Shown here one piece after another: positions 1-7,371 of a stretch of DNA of 22,779 nt (position 1 is its first letter; each line of letters starts with the position of its first letter). The DNA comes from an uncultured Bacilli bacterium (GTDB taxonomy: Bacteria; Bacillota_I; Bacilli_A; RF39; UBA660), in assembly GCA_947624845.1 (NCBI GenBank), contig CANQMB010000006.1, positions 1-22,779 of the forward strand. Reading direction: 5' to 3'. Below the pieces are notes generated by a model, which did no database searches, had not been told where the DNA came from, and saw only the letters and a list, made by a program, of their open reading frames with translations. The position numbers and the translations under genes are program-made.

Positions 1-57
1 GATGTTACACCAATTCCACATAATGGATGTCGTCCACCAAAACGTCCACGTGGATAA
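1..57 (+). CDS. rpsK: 30S ribosomal protein S11, C-terminal end (partial)
   Basis: The first 18 codons before TAA at 55-57 read DVTPIPHNGCRPPKRPRG, which is the highly conserved C-terminus of S11, a protein of the 30S platform. The start lies upstream of the window. It sits 35 bases before rpoA, as in the standard Firmicutes S13-S11-rpoA-L17 order. Confidence 0.95.
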   Translation, partial: DVTPIPHNGCRPPKRPRG

Positions 58-92
58 TTGTTTCATAAATTAAATAAAGGGAGGTTAGTTTC

Positions 93-1043
93 ATGTTACA
101 ATTTGAAAAACCAGTATATAAAATTACAGATTCTATAGAAAGTAATTTCTATGGAAGATTTGAATTAGAACCATTAGAAAGAGGATTTGGACATACACTA
201 GGAAATGCGTTGAGACGTGTGATGTTATCATCCCTTCCTGGAAGTGCCATTAGTAGTGTAAAAATTGATGGAGTTTTACATGAATTTCAAACGATGGATG
301 GTGTAATTGAAGATGTTACAACAATCATCTTAAATTTAAAGGGAGTAGTTATTAAAAACCATTCAAATGAAGCAAAAGTGGTTCGCATTAATGCAAATAA
401 AGAAGGAGAAGTTACTGCCGGCGATATTGAGCATGATGCAGATATTGAAATTATCAATCCAGATAAAGTAATTGCAACCCTTGCCAAGGGTGGATCTTTA
501 GCGATGGAAATGACCGTAACTAATGGTCGTGGTTATGTAAAGAGTGAGGAAAACAAACGACTTCTTGAAATCAAAAAAGCAGGTGTTATTGCTATTGATT
601 CTTTATATTCACCAATTGAAAGAGTCTCTTATGAAGTCGATAATGCTCGTGTTGGTCAAGATGAGAGTTATGATAAATTAATATTGGATGTTTGGACAAA
701 CGGATCTATGAAACCAGAGGAAGCCATTGCTTTAGCATCTCGTATTTTGATTGAGCATTTCAATATCTTAACTGATCTATCTGCGATTGCAGATGTCAGC
801 GGTATGATGATCGAGAAAACAGAAGATCCAAAAGTAAAAGCATTAGAAACTTCTATTGAAGATTTAGATTTCTCTGTTCGTGCATATAACTGTTTAAAAC
901 GAGCAGGAATCCACACATTACAAGATTTAGTAAACAAAAGTGAAAATGATATGATGAAGATCCGTAACTTAGGTAAAAAATCTCTAAAAGAAGTATTAGA
1001 TAAGATTAGAGATATGGGCCTTGTATTACGTGATGATGACTAA
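93..1043 (+). CDS. rpoA: DNA-directed RNA polymerase subunit alpha
   Basis: This is the alpha subunit that dimerises to nucleate RNA polymerase assembly and contacts UP elements and activators through its C-terminal domain. At 316 aa it has the normal length. The N-terminal assembly domain (about residues 1-230) contains the conserved segment GFGHTLGNALRRVMLSSLPG near residues 31-50. After a linker, the C-terminal domain (about 250-316) carries the helix-hairpin-helix region with NCLKRAGIHTLQDL and RNLGKKSLKEV. A GGGAGG ribosome-binding site lies about 12 bases before the ATG. It is co-transcribed with rpsK and rplQ; the gap to rplQ is 15 bases. Confidence 0.98.
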   Translation: MLQFEKPVYKITDSIESNFYGRFELEPLERGFGHTLGNALRRVMLSSLPGSAISSVKIDGVLHEFQTMDGVIEDVTTIILNLKGVVIKNHSNEAKVVRINANKEGEVTAGDIEHDADIEIINPDKVIATLAKGGSLAMEMTVTNGRGYVKSEENKRLLEIKKAGVIAIDSLYSPIERVSYEVDNARVGQDESYDKLILDVWTNGSMKPEEAIALASRILIEHFNILTDLSAIADVSGMMIEKTEDPKVKALETSIEDLDFSVRAYNCLKRAGIHTLQDLVNKSENDMMKIRNLGKKSLKEVLDKIRDMGLVLRDDD

Positions 1044-1058
1044 TAAAGGAGGTATTTT

Positions 1059-1412
1059 ATGGCATACAGAAAATTAGGACGCACGAATAAACACAGAAGA
1101 AGCATGCTGGCAACATTAACAAAGCAAGTAATTTTAAATGAACAAATTACAACGACAGATACGCGTGCAAAAGAAGTGCGTAAATTTGTAGACATGATGA
1201 TTACTTATGGAAAAAAAGGAGATCTTGGTTCTCGTCGTCGTGCTTTAGCATTTGTTCATAATGATAAAGAAGTTGTAGATAAAGTATTTAATGATTTAGC
1301 CAAAAGATATGAATCTCGCAACGGAGGATATACACAAATTTTAAAATTAGATGAAAGACGTGGAGATAATTCATTAATGGTTATCTTAAAGTTAATCGAC
1401 ACTGAAAAATAA
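1059..1412 (+). CDS. rplQ: 50S ribosomal protein L17
   Basis: L17 is a protein of the large subunit near the polypeptide exit. The 117-aa product begins MAYRKLGRTNKHRRSMLATL, the family's most conserved N-terminus, and has the typical short bacterial length. An AAAGGAGG ribosome-binding site precedes the ATG. It is the last gene of the ribosomal-protein operon: an intrinsic terminator begins on its stop codon. Confidence 0.98.
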   Translation: MAYRKLGRTNKHRRSMLATLTKQVILNEQITTTDTRAKEVRKFVDMMITYGKKGDLGSRRRALAFVHNDKEVVDKVFNDLAKRYESRNGGYTQILKLDERRGDNSLMVILKLIDTEK

Positions 1413-1449
1413 AAACAATCGCAAGGAAACCTGTGATTGTTTTCTTTTT
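1412..1449 (+). terminator. Rho-independent terminator of the rpoA-rplQ operon
   Basis: A 12-bp stem pairs AAAACAATCGCA (1412-1423) with TGTGATTGTTTT (1432-1443), with one G-T wobble and an 8-base loop. It is followed by CTTTTT. It starts directly on the rplQ stop codon. Confidence 0.88.
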
Positions 1450-1467
1450 ATGATTTGAAGCAATTCT

Positions 1468-1495
1468 TTGTGATTATGAATATTTGTGATATAAT
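1468..1495 (+). promoter_or_regulatory. Sigma-A promoter for the short-chain dehydrogenase gene
   Basis: There is an extended -10 (TG-A-TATAAT, hexamer at 1490-1495) and a -35 of TTGTGA at 1468-1473 with a 16-bp spacer. It lies just after the rplQ terminator and 20 bases before the downstream ATG, so the dehydrogenase is probably expressed independently of the ribosomal operon. Confidence 0.7.
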
Positions 1496-1515
1496 ATATA
1501 TAGCGAGGTGATAGT

Positions 1516-2274
1516 ATGAAAGCCTTAATTACTGGTGCCTCTAGTGGAATAGGTCTTGAAATGGCCAAATATTTAGCAAGTATGAAAGTAGAACTGATTT
1601 TAGTTGCTAGAGACAAAGAAAAATTAGAAAAAATTCAAGAGATGCTACCCACAAAAACGACGATTATTGTGACAGATTTAAGTATGGAACAAAAGGTAAA
1701 AGAACTATATGTACTAACAAAAAATGAAAATATTGACATCTTGATTAATAATGCTGGATTTGGTAGTTGTGGCGATTTTGATCGTGGGGAATTAGCACTG
1801 GATATTCCGATGATTGAAACGAATATCAAAGCTGTTCATATTTTAACGAAAGCTTATTTAAGAGATATGATAAAAAAAGATCGAGGCTATATATTAAATG
1901 TTTCCTCAAGTGCAGGATTCATGCCAGGAGGGCCTTTAATGGCAACGTATTATGCAACAAAAGCCTATGTTCGCAGTTTAACAGAGGCCATATACTATGA
2001 ACTGAAGAAAAGAAAGAGCCATGTATCTATTTCTTGTCTATGTCCTGGACCTGTAAAAACCAATTTTGATAAAGTAGCGGGTGTTCAGTTTAAAATGAAA
2101 CAGATGAACAGTAAAGAAGTCGCTCAATATGCAATTGATGAGATGTTAAAAGGGAAAATGCTCATCATTCCAGGATTTAAAATGAAATGTGTTAAATTTT
2201 TTAGCCATTTTCTAACAGATCGATTCCTACTTAGAATTACCTATCGAATTCAAAAGAAAAAAAAGAAATTATAA
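1516..2274 (+). CDS. Short-chain dehydrogenase/reductase (SDR), substrate unknown
   Basis: This is a 252-aa classical SDR, an NAD(P)-dependent oxidoreductase of the cytosol. The Rossmann nucleotide-binding motif TGASSGIG is at residues 6-13, NNAG at 78-81, the catalytic serine region VSSS at 129-132 and the YxxxK pair at Y145/K149. A PGPV segment follows at about 177-180, as expected. The AGGTG ribosome-binding site and extended -10 promoter fix the start. It sits between rplQ and ecfA1, where Firmicutes normally have no gene, and is flanked by terminators on both sides, so it looks like an insertion into a conserved block. The lysine-rich C-terminus (KKKKKL) could favour membrane association, but that is only inference. 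The substrate cannot be predicted. Confidence 0.9.
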   Translation: MKALITGASSGIGLEMAKYLASMKVELILVARDKEKLEKIQEMLPTKTTIIVTDLSMEQKVKELYVLTKNENIDILINNAGFGSCGDFDRGELALDIPMIETNIKAVHILTKAYLRDMIKKDRGYILNVSSSAGFMPGGPLMATYYATKAYVRSLTEAIYYELKKRKSHVSISCLCPGPVKTNFDKVAGVQFKMKQMNSKEVAQYAIDEMLKGKMLIIPGFKMKCVKFFSHFLTDRFLLRITYRIQKKKKKL

Positions 2275-2298
2275 AGGAATTTATCCTTTATTTTTTTT
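2271..2298 (+). terminator. Rho-independent terminator after the SDR gene
   Basis: ATAAAGGA (2271-2278) pairs perfectly with TCCTTTAT (2284-2291) around a 5-base loop, followed by a T run to 2298. The hairpin overlaps the SDR stop codon. Confidence 0.85.
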
Positions 2299-2308
2299 GA
2301 AAAATCAT

Positions 2309-2314
2309 TATAAT
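2309..2314 (+). promoter_or_regulatory. Candidate -10 box for the ECF-truA operon
   Basis: A perfect TATAAT lies 28 bases upstream of the ecfA1 start and just after the SDR terminator. The -35 position falls inside the terminator stem and matches poorly, so the promoter is only likely. A strong AAGGAGAT ribosome-binding site follows at 2323-2330. Confidence 0.45.
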
Positions 2315-2336
2315 AGAAAGGAAAGGAGATAGAAGA

Positions 2337-3131
2337 ATGAAAAATATGATATCGATTCAAAATTTAAATTATCAGAATATACTAAAAAATATCAATTTAG
2401 ATATCCCGGAAAATAGCTTTATTTCTATCTCTGGTAACAATAAATGTGGTAAGACAACACTTATTAAACTATTAAGTGGCCTTTTGGATGATCAAGAGAG
2501 TATTATTTTAGATAAAGTTTATTTGAATTCTCTTCCTAAAGTAGAACTTTATAAACAGGTATCTTTTGTCATTCCAAGTTTATCTCTTCCTTTTATATTT
2601 AATAGTGTGGAAAAAGAATTATTGTTTGTTTTAGATAATTTAGGATTAGATTCGAATACAAAGAAAAATCGATATAAAAAAATGATCTCTTTATTTAATT
2701 TGAAAAATGATACCCAAAAAGATCCTCATCAGTTATTTTTATTTTTAAAAATTAAGGTGTTGCTCGCATTAGCAGTAATTCATAAACCTCGAGTATTATT
2801 GTTAGATGATATTACCTTAATGCTAGAAAAAGATGAAAAAGAAGAGATTTTTAGGATATTAAGACAATTACGTAAAGAGGGAATTACTATTATTATGGCA
2901 ACGAGCAACTTAGAAGATAGTTTAGAAGCGGATAAATTAGTCATTTTAAATAATGGAACTATAATTTTAGAAGGAAAGCCATTAGAAGTATTACAAGAGG
3001 ATAGTCTGTTAAATAAAATTGGACTTCGTCTTCCTTTTATGGTGGATCTATCTTTAAAACTTAAATATTATGATTTAATTGATGAGATTGAATTAGATAT
3101 GGATCGGATGGTGAACTTGTTATGGAAATAA
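2337..3131 (+). CDS. ecfA1: ECF transporter ATP-binding protein EcfA1-like, with degenerate motifs
   Basis: This is one of the paired ABC ATPases that energise the shared energy-coupling-factor module for vitamin and metal uptake. Identity rests on position (ecfA1-ecfA2-ecfT-truA-rplM-rpsI order) and ABC architecture over 264 aa. Walker A is intact (GNNKCGKTT, residues 33-41). Other catalytic elements are eroded. The Walker B end reads LLLDDIT (154-160), with Asp in place of the catalytic Glu. The signature region before it (about 132-145) lacks LSGGQ and reads LFLFLK. The Q-loop position (79-80) is Ile-Pro. The switch histidine is replaced (ATSNLED, about 188-194). The gene overlaps ecfA2 by 10 bases. 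The protein is probably expressed and paired with EcfA2, but the number of working ATP sites is doubtful. Confidence 0.8.
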   Translation: MKNMISIQNLNYQNILKNINLDIPENSFISISGNNKCGKTTLIKLLSGLLDDQESIILDKVYLNSLPKVELYKQVSFVIPSLSLPFIFNSVEKELLFVLDNLGLDSNTKKNRYKKMISLFNLKNDTQKDPHQLFLFLKIKVLLALAVIHKPRVLLLDDITLMLEKDEKEEIFRILRQLRKEGITIIMATSNLEDSLEADKLVILNNGTIILEGKPLEVLQEDSLLNKIGLRLPFMVDLSLKLKYYDLIDEIELDMDRMVNLLWK

Positions 3132-3919
3132 AATTCACCAATGTCTCCTACCAAGAATTTCATCACTTGACTTTTTCAATCCAAGAAGGTACTCTTTTAG
3201 GCATTACAGGACGAGGAAAAACAAAATTCTTAAAACTTCTCAATGGTTATTTTCAATTAGAAGGAGATGCCCAATATGGGAATTTAGAATATAATGAAAA
3301 AAATTTATATACGATTCGTAGAAAAGTCAATATGATTGAACAAGATTTTTCAAATCAGTTCTTTTTAAAGACGATTGAAGAGTATATTGCCTTTTTATTG
3401 CAATATTATAAATTAGATATGAAAGATCCGAAAAAGAAAGTTCTCTCTGCTTTCAAAATGGTTGGACTCAGTTCGTCTTACTTAAAAGAAGAGCTCGCGA
3501 CATTATCTGCAAGTGAACAAAAATTGTTACAAATAGCGATTGCTCTCCTTTCGAATCCAGAGGTGTTAATTTTAGATGAGCCTTTTGCCAAATTAGATTT
3601 TAATGCCCAAAAAAAGATCAAACGATTACTTTTAAAACTAAAAGAGAGGTATCACAAGACCATTATCATTGCGAGTTCGAATAGTGATTTGTTATATACA
3701 TGGACAGAAGAGATGTTTTTCTTGAAAAATTATACAATTTTAAAACAGGGAAAAACAGAAGAATTATATCAAAATGTGAAATTTCTAACTCGCTATCATT
3801 ACGATATTCCTGAAATTATTTTATTTACAGAAAAAGTAAAACGAGAAAAAGGAATCCAATTGAACTATCATAAAGATATCAGAGATTTAATAAAGGATGT
3901 GTATAAACATGTGGAATAG
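3122..3919 (+). CDS. ecfA2: ECF transporter ATP-binding protein EcfA2-like
   Basis: This is the second ABC ATPase of the ECF module, 265 aa. Walker A is GITGRGKT (27-34), the Q-loop glutamine is Q74, the signature is LSASEQ (128-133, a modified LSGGQ), and Walker B is the canonical VLILDEP (148-154). The switch-region histidine is missing: the segment reads IIIASSNSD (181-189). The start overlaps the end of ecfA1, implying translational coupling. Because this subunit keeps the catalytic Glu while its partner has lost its own and has a poor signature, the two composite ATP sites would be unequal. Confidence 0.82.
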   Translation: MEIKFTNVSYQEFHHLTFSIQEGTLLGITGRGKTKFLKLLNGYFQLEGDAQYGNLEYNEKNLYTIRRKVNMIEQDFSNQFFLKTIEEYIAFLLQYYKLDMKDPKKKVLSAFKMVGLSSSYLKEELATLSASEQKLLQIAIALLSNPEVLILDEPFAKLDFNAQKKIKRLLLKLKERYHKTIIIASSNSDLLYTWTEEMFFLKNYTILKQGKTEELYQNVKFLTRYHYDIPEIILFTEKVKREKGIQLNYHKDIRDLIKDVYKHVE

Positions 3920-4541
3920 ACATCCCTTAATTACTTTTATGAACGTCTGTTTCTTTTTTCTTTCGATTCATTATTTACAAAATAGTCTTCTTTTTTTTCT
4001 AATTTGTTTACTATTGGTGGTAATGTCCCAACCGAGAAACAATCTTCCTTGGATTTTATTTCTTCTCCTTTCGGCAATGAATATTTTCCTAGGTATTTTT
4101 ACACCCTTTATTAAAATTGTTCTTCTTCTTTTCTACCTAATAGAAGTAGCGAGAAGTTATTCCAAATTAGAGATGATACAAGCATATGATTCTATCTTTC
4201 CCTATTTGAATAAAAAAATAGTTATCCCTTTTTTAAAAGTAGTCTATTATAAAGAAATTTTTATAAAAAACTACCGAGTATTTTCTGATATAGATAAGGA
4301 ATTAGGTTATAAAAAGAAGAAAAAGTACTATTTCTTTGTTATTCGAAAGTGTTTGATTCAATCAAAAAAAGATTTAGATCGTGTCATTTTATCTTATGAA
4401 AAAAGTCTTTATTTTAATAAAAACAGAAATAGATATCATTGGCATTTTGAAAGAAAAGATTTTATTTTCTTCATTTTGCATTTATTACTTTATTTTATTG
4501 TCGTCTGTTTAGGAAGGAGACCTTATGCGATATTTTATTAG
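3909..4541 (+). CDS. ecfT: ECF transporter transmembrane component EcfT-like, short and divergent
   Basis: This is a hydrophobic membrane protein in the place of EcfT, the scaffold that links the ATPase pair to substrate-binding S components. About four to five membrane segments are visible: two or three in the first 80 residues and one near the C-terminus (FIFFILHLLLYFIVVCL). A basic cytoplasmic middle follows the ARSYSKLE segment and would form the coupling helices. At about 210 aa it is shorter than the usual ~265 aa, and the second Arg-containing coupling motif is not recognisable. I prefer the ATG at 3909 (MWNRHPL), with AAAGGA at 3892-3897. An in-frame ATG at 3897 sits directly on that Shine-Dalgarno sequence. 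It overlaps ecfA2 at the 5' end and truA by 17 bases at the 3' end. Confidence 0.72.
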   Translation: MWNRHPLITFMNVCFFFLSIHYLQNSLLFFLICLLLVVMSQPRNNLPWILFLLLSAMNIFLGIFTPFIKIVLLLFYLIEVARSYSKLEMIQAYDSIFPYLNKKIVIPFLKVVYYKEIFIKNYRVFSDIDKELGYKKKKKYYFFVIRKCLIQSKKDLDRVILSYEKSLYFNKNRNRYHWHFERKDFIFFILHLLLYFIVVCLGRRPYAIFY

Positions 4542-5283
4542 ATTTTCCTATTGTGGAAAAAATTATTGTGGATTTCAAAGACAAAAGAACAAGAAGACAA
4601 TACAAGAAGAACTTGAAAATGCTTTGAAAAAAATCAATAATGGAAAAGAAACCCCAATTTGTGCATCTGGAAGAACCGATAAAGGTGTTCATGCATTAGG
4701 ACAAACCGCTCATTTTGATTTAGAGGTAAAAATTACAGAGCATAAACTAAAAAGGGCACTGAATACTTATTTACCAGAGGATATTCATGTAATCAAAGCC
4801 TCTCAAGTCGATGATTCTTTTCATGCACGATTTTTTGTAAAAAGTAAAAAATATCAGTATATCTTAAATTTAGGGGAATATAATCCAATAGAGAAAGATT
4901 ATGTCTATCAATACAATTATTCCCTAGATTTAAAGGCCATGAAAAAAGCATTAAAAATATTCAGAGGCACACATGATTTTCGAGCCTTTGTAACTGAGAA
5001 TGAAAATAAGAAAAACTGCATTCGAACGATTCATAAAACCTCATTAAAAAAAGATAAAACAGATCCACAGAAAGTAATTATTACCTTTGAAGGGAATGGC
5101 TTTATGCGCTACCAAGTGAGAAATATGGTGGGTATTTTATTAAAAGTAGGTCAGAAAAAAATAAAGCCTTCCTACGTGAAGGAAATTTTAGAAAGTAAAA
5201 GTAGAAAACGAAATGGAGTAACAGCACCAAGTGTCGGGTTATACTTAGTAAATGTAAAATATCATAAAAATGTGAAAAAATAG
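4525..5283 (+). CDS. truA: tRNA pseudouridine(38-40) synthase TruA
   Basis: TruA converts U38-U40 in the anticodon arm of many tRNAs to pseudouridine. The 252-aa product has the N-terminal RFSYCGKNYCGFQRQ strand, the catalytic-aspartate motif ASGRTDKGVHA (D52), and the conserved NGFMRYQVRNMVG region near residues 191-203. Length is normal. The start overlaps the end of ecfT, with GGAAGGAG at 4512-4519 as ribosome-binding site. It follows ECF genes as in most Bacilli. Confidence 0.96.
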   Translation: MRYFIRFSYCGKNYCGFQRQKNKKTIQEELENALKKINNGKETPICASGRTDKGVHALGQTAHFDLEVKITEHKLKRALNTYLPEDIHVIKASQVDDSFHARFFVKSKKYQYILNLGEYNPIEKDYVYQYNYSLDLKAMKKALKIFRGTHDFRAFVTENENKKNCIRTIHKTSLKKDKTDPQKVIITFEGNGFMRYQVRNMVGILLKVGQKKIKPSYVKEILESKSRKRNGVTAPSVGLYLVNVKYHKNVKK

Positions 5284-5312
5284 TTGATTTTACAAAGGTT
5301 TTTTAGTATAAT
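5284..5312 (+). promoter_or_regulatory. Promoter of the rplM-rpsI operon
   Basis: TTGATT (5284-5289) and a perfect TATAAT (5307-5312) are separated by 17 bp. The promoter begins immediately after the truA stop codon and drives the leader described next. Confidence 0.7.
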
Positions 5313-5327
5313 CATAATCGGTACATT

Positions 5328-5385
5328 GAAATATCCCCACTTTGATTAAGTCCTGGGAAAACTTAATCAACAAGGAATGGATAAA
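5328..5385 (+). ncRNA. L13-type ribosomal protein leader RNA
   Basis: The rplM 5' leader can form a perfect 10-bp hairpin, TTGATTAAGT (5342-5351) with ACTTAATCAA (5361-5370). It is closed by an outer pairing of TATCC (5332-5336) with GGATA (5379-5383), and the segment AAGGAATGGATA lies on the 3' side. Position and this 3' segment resemble the L13 leader family known upstream of rplM in low-GC Gram-positives, which is thought to mediate autoregulation by L13. I assign the family from memory of its shape, without a covariance search. Confidence 0.7.
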
Positions 5386-5396
5386 GGAGAAATTTT

Positions 5397-5828
5397 ATGA
5401 CAAGTTATATGCAAAAACGTGAAACTGTAGATCGTAAATGGTATGTAATGGATGCCACGGATGTTCCTCTAGGACGTCTTGCTAGCAAAGCGGCTCATAT
5501 TCTAAGAGGAAAACATAAGGCAACCTACACACCCCATATTGATTGTGGAGACTACATTGTAATTATTAATGCAGAAAAGGTAAAACTTACCGGAAACAAA
5601 TTAGAAAACAAAAAGTATTATTCTCACTCTTCCTATCCAGGAGGACTTAGAGAAAGAACAGCAAAGGAAATGCTTGAAAAATATCCAGAAGAAATGGTAG
5701 AAAAAGCAATAAAAGGAATGCTTCCTCATAATCGTTTAGGAAGACAAATGTATAAAAAATTATTTGTCTATACGGGAAGTGAACATCCACATATGGCACA
5801 AAAGCCTGAAGTAATGGAGGTTAAATAA
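5397..5828 (+). CDS. rplM: 50S ribosomal protein L13
   Basis: L13 is an early-assembly protein of the large subunit. The 143-aa product has the conserved WYVMDATDVPLGRLAS segment near residues 15-30, HIDCGDYIVIINAEKV in the middle and AIKGMLPHNRLGRQM toward the C-terminus. An AAAGGAGAAA ribosome-binding site lies before the ATG. Its stop overlaps the rpsI start (TAATG). Confidence 0.98.
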   Translation: MTSYMQKRETVDRKWYVMDATDVPLGRLASKAAHILRGKHKATYTPHIDCGDYIVIINAEKVKLTGNKLENKKYYSHSSYPGGLRERTAKEMLEKYPEEMVEKAIKGMLPHNRLGRQMYKKLFVYTGSEHPHMAQKPEVMEVK

Positions 5829-6250
5829 TGGCAAAAGAGAAAAAAGTATATACTGGAACTGGTCGCAGAAAATCAAGTGTTGCAAGAGTGACATTAATAC
5901 CAGGATCTGGTAAAGTTACCGTCAATGGAAAAGATGTCCATGAATATTTACCTTATGAAGTATTAGTTATGGATTTAATGCAACCATTAGAAGTTACGAA
6001 AACAAAAGAAATGTTTGATGTGGATGCCAAAGTTTCTGGAGGCGGTTTCTCAGGACAGACTGGAGCGATTCGCTTAGGAATTGCGAGAGCACTTTTGATG
6101 TATGATGCACAAACACCTGCAGATTCTGAAAATAGTTTCCGTCGTATTTTAAAAGCAGAAGGATTCATTACACGAGATGCTCGCAAGAAAGAACGTAAAA
6201 AACCAGGATTAAAGAAAGCTCGTCGAGCACCACAATTCTCAAAACGTTAA
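5828..6250 (+). CDS. rpsI: 30S ribosomal protein S9
   Basis: S9's C-terminal tail reaches the ribosomal P site. The 140-aa product begins with the TGTGRRKSSVARV motif and ends KKARRAPQFSKR, the typical basic tail ending in Lys-Arg. It is translationally coupled to rplM by a one-base overlap and followed by an intrinsic terminator. Confidence 0.98.
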   Translation: MAKEKKVYTGTGRRKSSVARVTLIPGSGKVTVNGKDVHEYLPYEVLVMDLMQPLEVTKTKEMFDVDAKVSGGGFSGQTGAIRLGIARALLMYDAQTPADSENSFRRILKAEGFITRDARKKERKKPGLKKARRAPQFSKR

Positions 6251-6257
6251 AAACAAT

Positions 6258-6291
6258 ACTCGAAAACCGACAGGTTTATCGAGTTTTTTTT
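6258..6291 (+). terminator. Rho-independent terminator of rplM-rpsI
   Basis: ACTCGA plus AAACC (6258-6268) pairs with GGTTT and TCGAGT (6273-6284) with a single bulged A, followed by a run of eight T. Confidence 0.88.
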
Positions 6292-6348
6292 GTTTGTAGT
6301 TACTCATTTTAGGACCAATTTCATATATTAAGATGAGGAGGAAATCAT

Positions 6349-6690
6349 ATGCTCAATTTAAAGTTACTAAAAGAAATGTTAACTATTGCGATCGCTTTAA
6401 GTACGATTACTTGTGCTTTTGTTCAAAAAACCAAAATTCAATTTAAGACTAGTAAGTATTTATATCTTTATAGTTTACTTTTAAATTTAGGCTTTGCTAT
6501 TGTCTTTTGTATCAGTTTTACTAAAATTTCTTTTCCATCTAGTTTATGGATTGGATTGTTCTCATTTATTGGTGCAGATTCCCTTTATAAAGCTTTAGAA
6601 GGAAAATTAGCATCCTATACTGAAGTAACAAAGAAAAATATCATTGAAGTCCCAAAAGAAAATTTAATAGAAACAGGAGGGAAAAAGTAA
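6349..6690 (+). CDS. Small holin-like membrane protein
   Basis: This is a 113-aa protein with three hydrophobic stretches (about residues 6-25, 38-58 and 64-80) and a charged C-terminal tail. The segment FIGADSLYKALEGKL near residues 73-87 resembles the C-terminal part of Firmicutes phage holins. The GAGGAGG ribosome-binding site (6335-6341) is strong. Its stop overlaps the start of a peptidoglycan peptidase (TAATG), the usual phage holin-endolysin arrangement, but no other phage genes are near. If it is a holin, it would form inner-membrane pores that release the paired enzyme; a role as a dedicated exporter for wall remodelling is an alternative. Holin identity is inferred from topology and context. 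Confidence 0.6.
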   Translation: MLNLKLLKEMLTIAIALSTITCAFVQKTKIQFKTSKYLYLYSLLLNLGFAIVFCISFTKISFPSSLWIGLFSFIGADSLYKALEGKLASYTEVTKKNIIEVPKENLIETGGKK

Positions 6691-7343
6691 TGGAAAAACC
6701 ATTGTATCCAAGTCCCTATATGAGGATTACACAAGGGTATGGAGTTGGAAGTCATAAAGATAGTTATGCGATTGATGAAGCGGGAAGTGATCAGGGAATT
6801 GATTACATGTGCGCACCATTTACAGGGACCATAAAAAAGATTTATGTGAGTGATGCAAATGAAGTTTGGTTAGAAAGTAACGATAAAGTAGAATATCCTG
6901 ATGGTACGATTGATTATATGACCGTTTTATTTGTTCATGATAATGATGTTTCTAATCTTTATGTTGGAAAAGTAATAAAGAGAGGTCAGCGATTTTATGA
7001 AGAAGGTACGAAAGGAGATGCGGTTGGCAATCACGTTCATATCGAATGTGGAAAAGGAAAGTTTTCGGGTTCCGGATGGGTTCAAAATTCAGCAGGATAT
7101 TGGTCTATTTTAAATCGAAAAAAGCCCGAAGAGTGTTTCTTTATCGATGATAGTATTAAAATTTTAAATAATAATGGCTACCAATTTAAAAAGATTCCAT
7201 CCCCCGTTTCTACCCCTGTTCCCTCTCCAGAAAAAGAAGATGAAAAGGAAACAACTTCAACAAAAAAATTAATCTTTACTTGCCCAAAGGATGATATCTA
7301 TGCCATAGAGTTAGAAAAGGGACAAAAATTATATTTAGAATAA
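6690..7343 (+). CDS. M23-family (LytM-type) metallopeptidase, endolysin-like
   Basis: This is a 217-aa predicted peptidoglycan endopeptidase. The M23 zinc and catalytic residues are all present: H22 and D29 in SHKDSYAIDE, H83 in the middle strand, and H115 and H117 in GNHVHIE. The GTIKKIYV strand after CAPF is also family-typical. There is no signal peptide, which fits a phage-style endolysin released through the holin-like neighbour. A Pro/Ser-rich linker (about 170-182) leads to a short C-terminal module (193-217) that might bind the wall but is not recognised. Overlap with the upstream gene indicates coupled translation. A terminator follows immediately. Confidence 0.8.
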   Translation: MEKPLYPSPYMRITQGYGVGSHKDSYAIDEAGSDQGIDYMCAPFTGTIKKIYVSDANEVWLESNDKVEYPDGTIDYMTVLFVHDNDVSNLYVGKVIKRGQRFYEEGTKGDAVGNHVHIECGKGKFSGSGWVQNSAGYWSILNRKKPEECFFIDDSIKILNNNGYQFKKIPSPVSTPVPSPEKEDEKETTSTKKLIFTCPKDDIYAIELEKGQKLYLE

Positions 7344-7371
7344 AAAAGTGGTAGAAATCTACCATTTTTTT
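7342..7371. terminator. Bidirectional terminator between convergent genes
   Basis: TGGTAGA (7349-7355) pairs with TCTACCA (7358-7364). It is flanked by an A run on the left and a T run on the right, so it can end transcription from both the M23 gene and the convergent ZIP gene, whose stop codon lies at its edge. Confidence 0.85.

Noticed and set aside
3897..3908. ATG at 3897 as the start of EcfT
   Set aside because: This ATG overlaps the only nearby Shine-Dalgarno-like sequence (AAAGGA); ATG 3909 is better placed, although its spacing of about 11-12 bases is long, so this stays uncertain.
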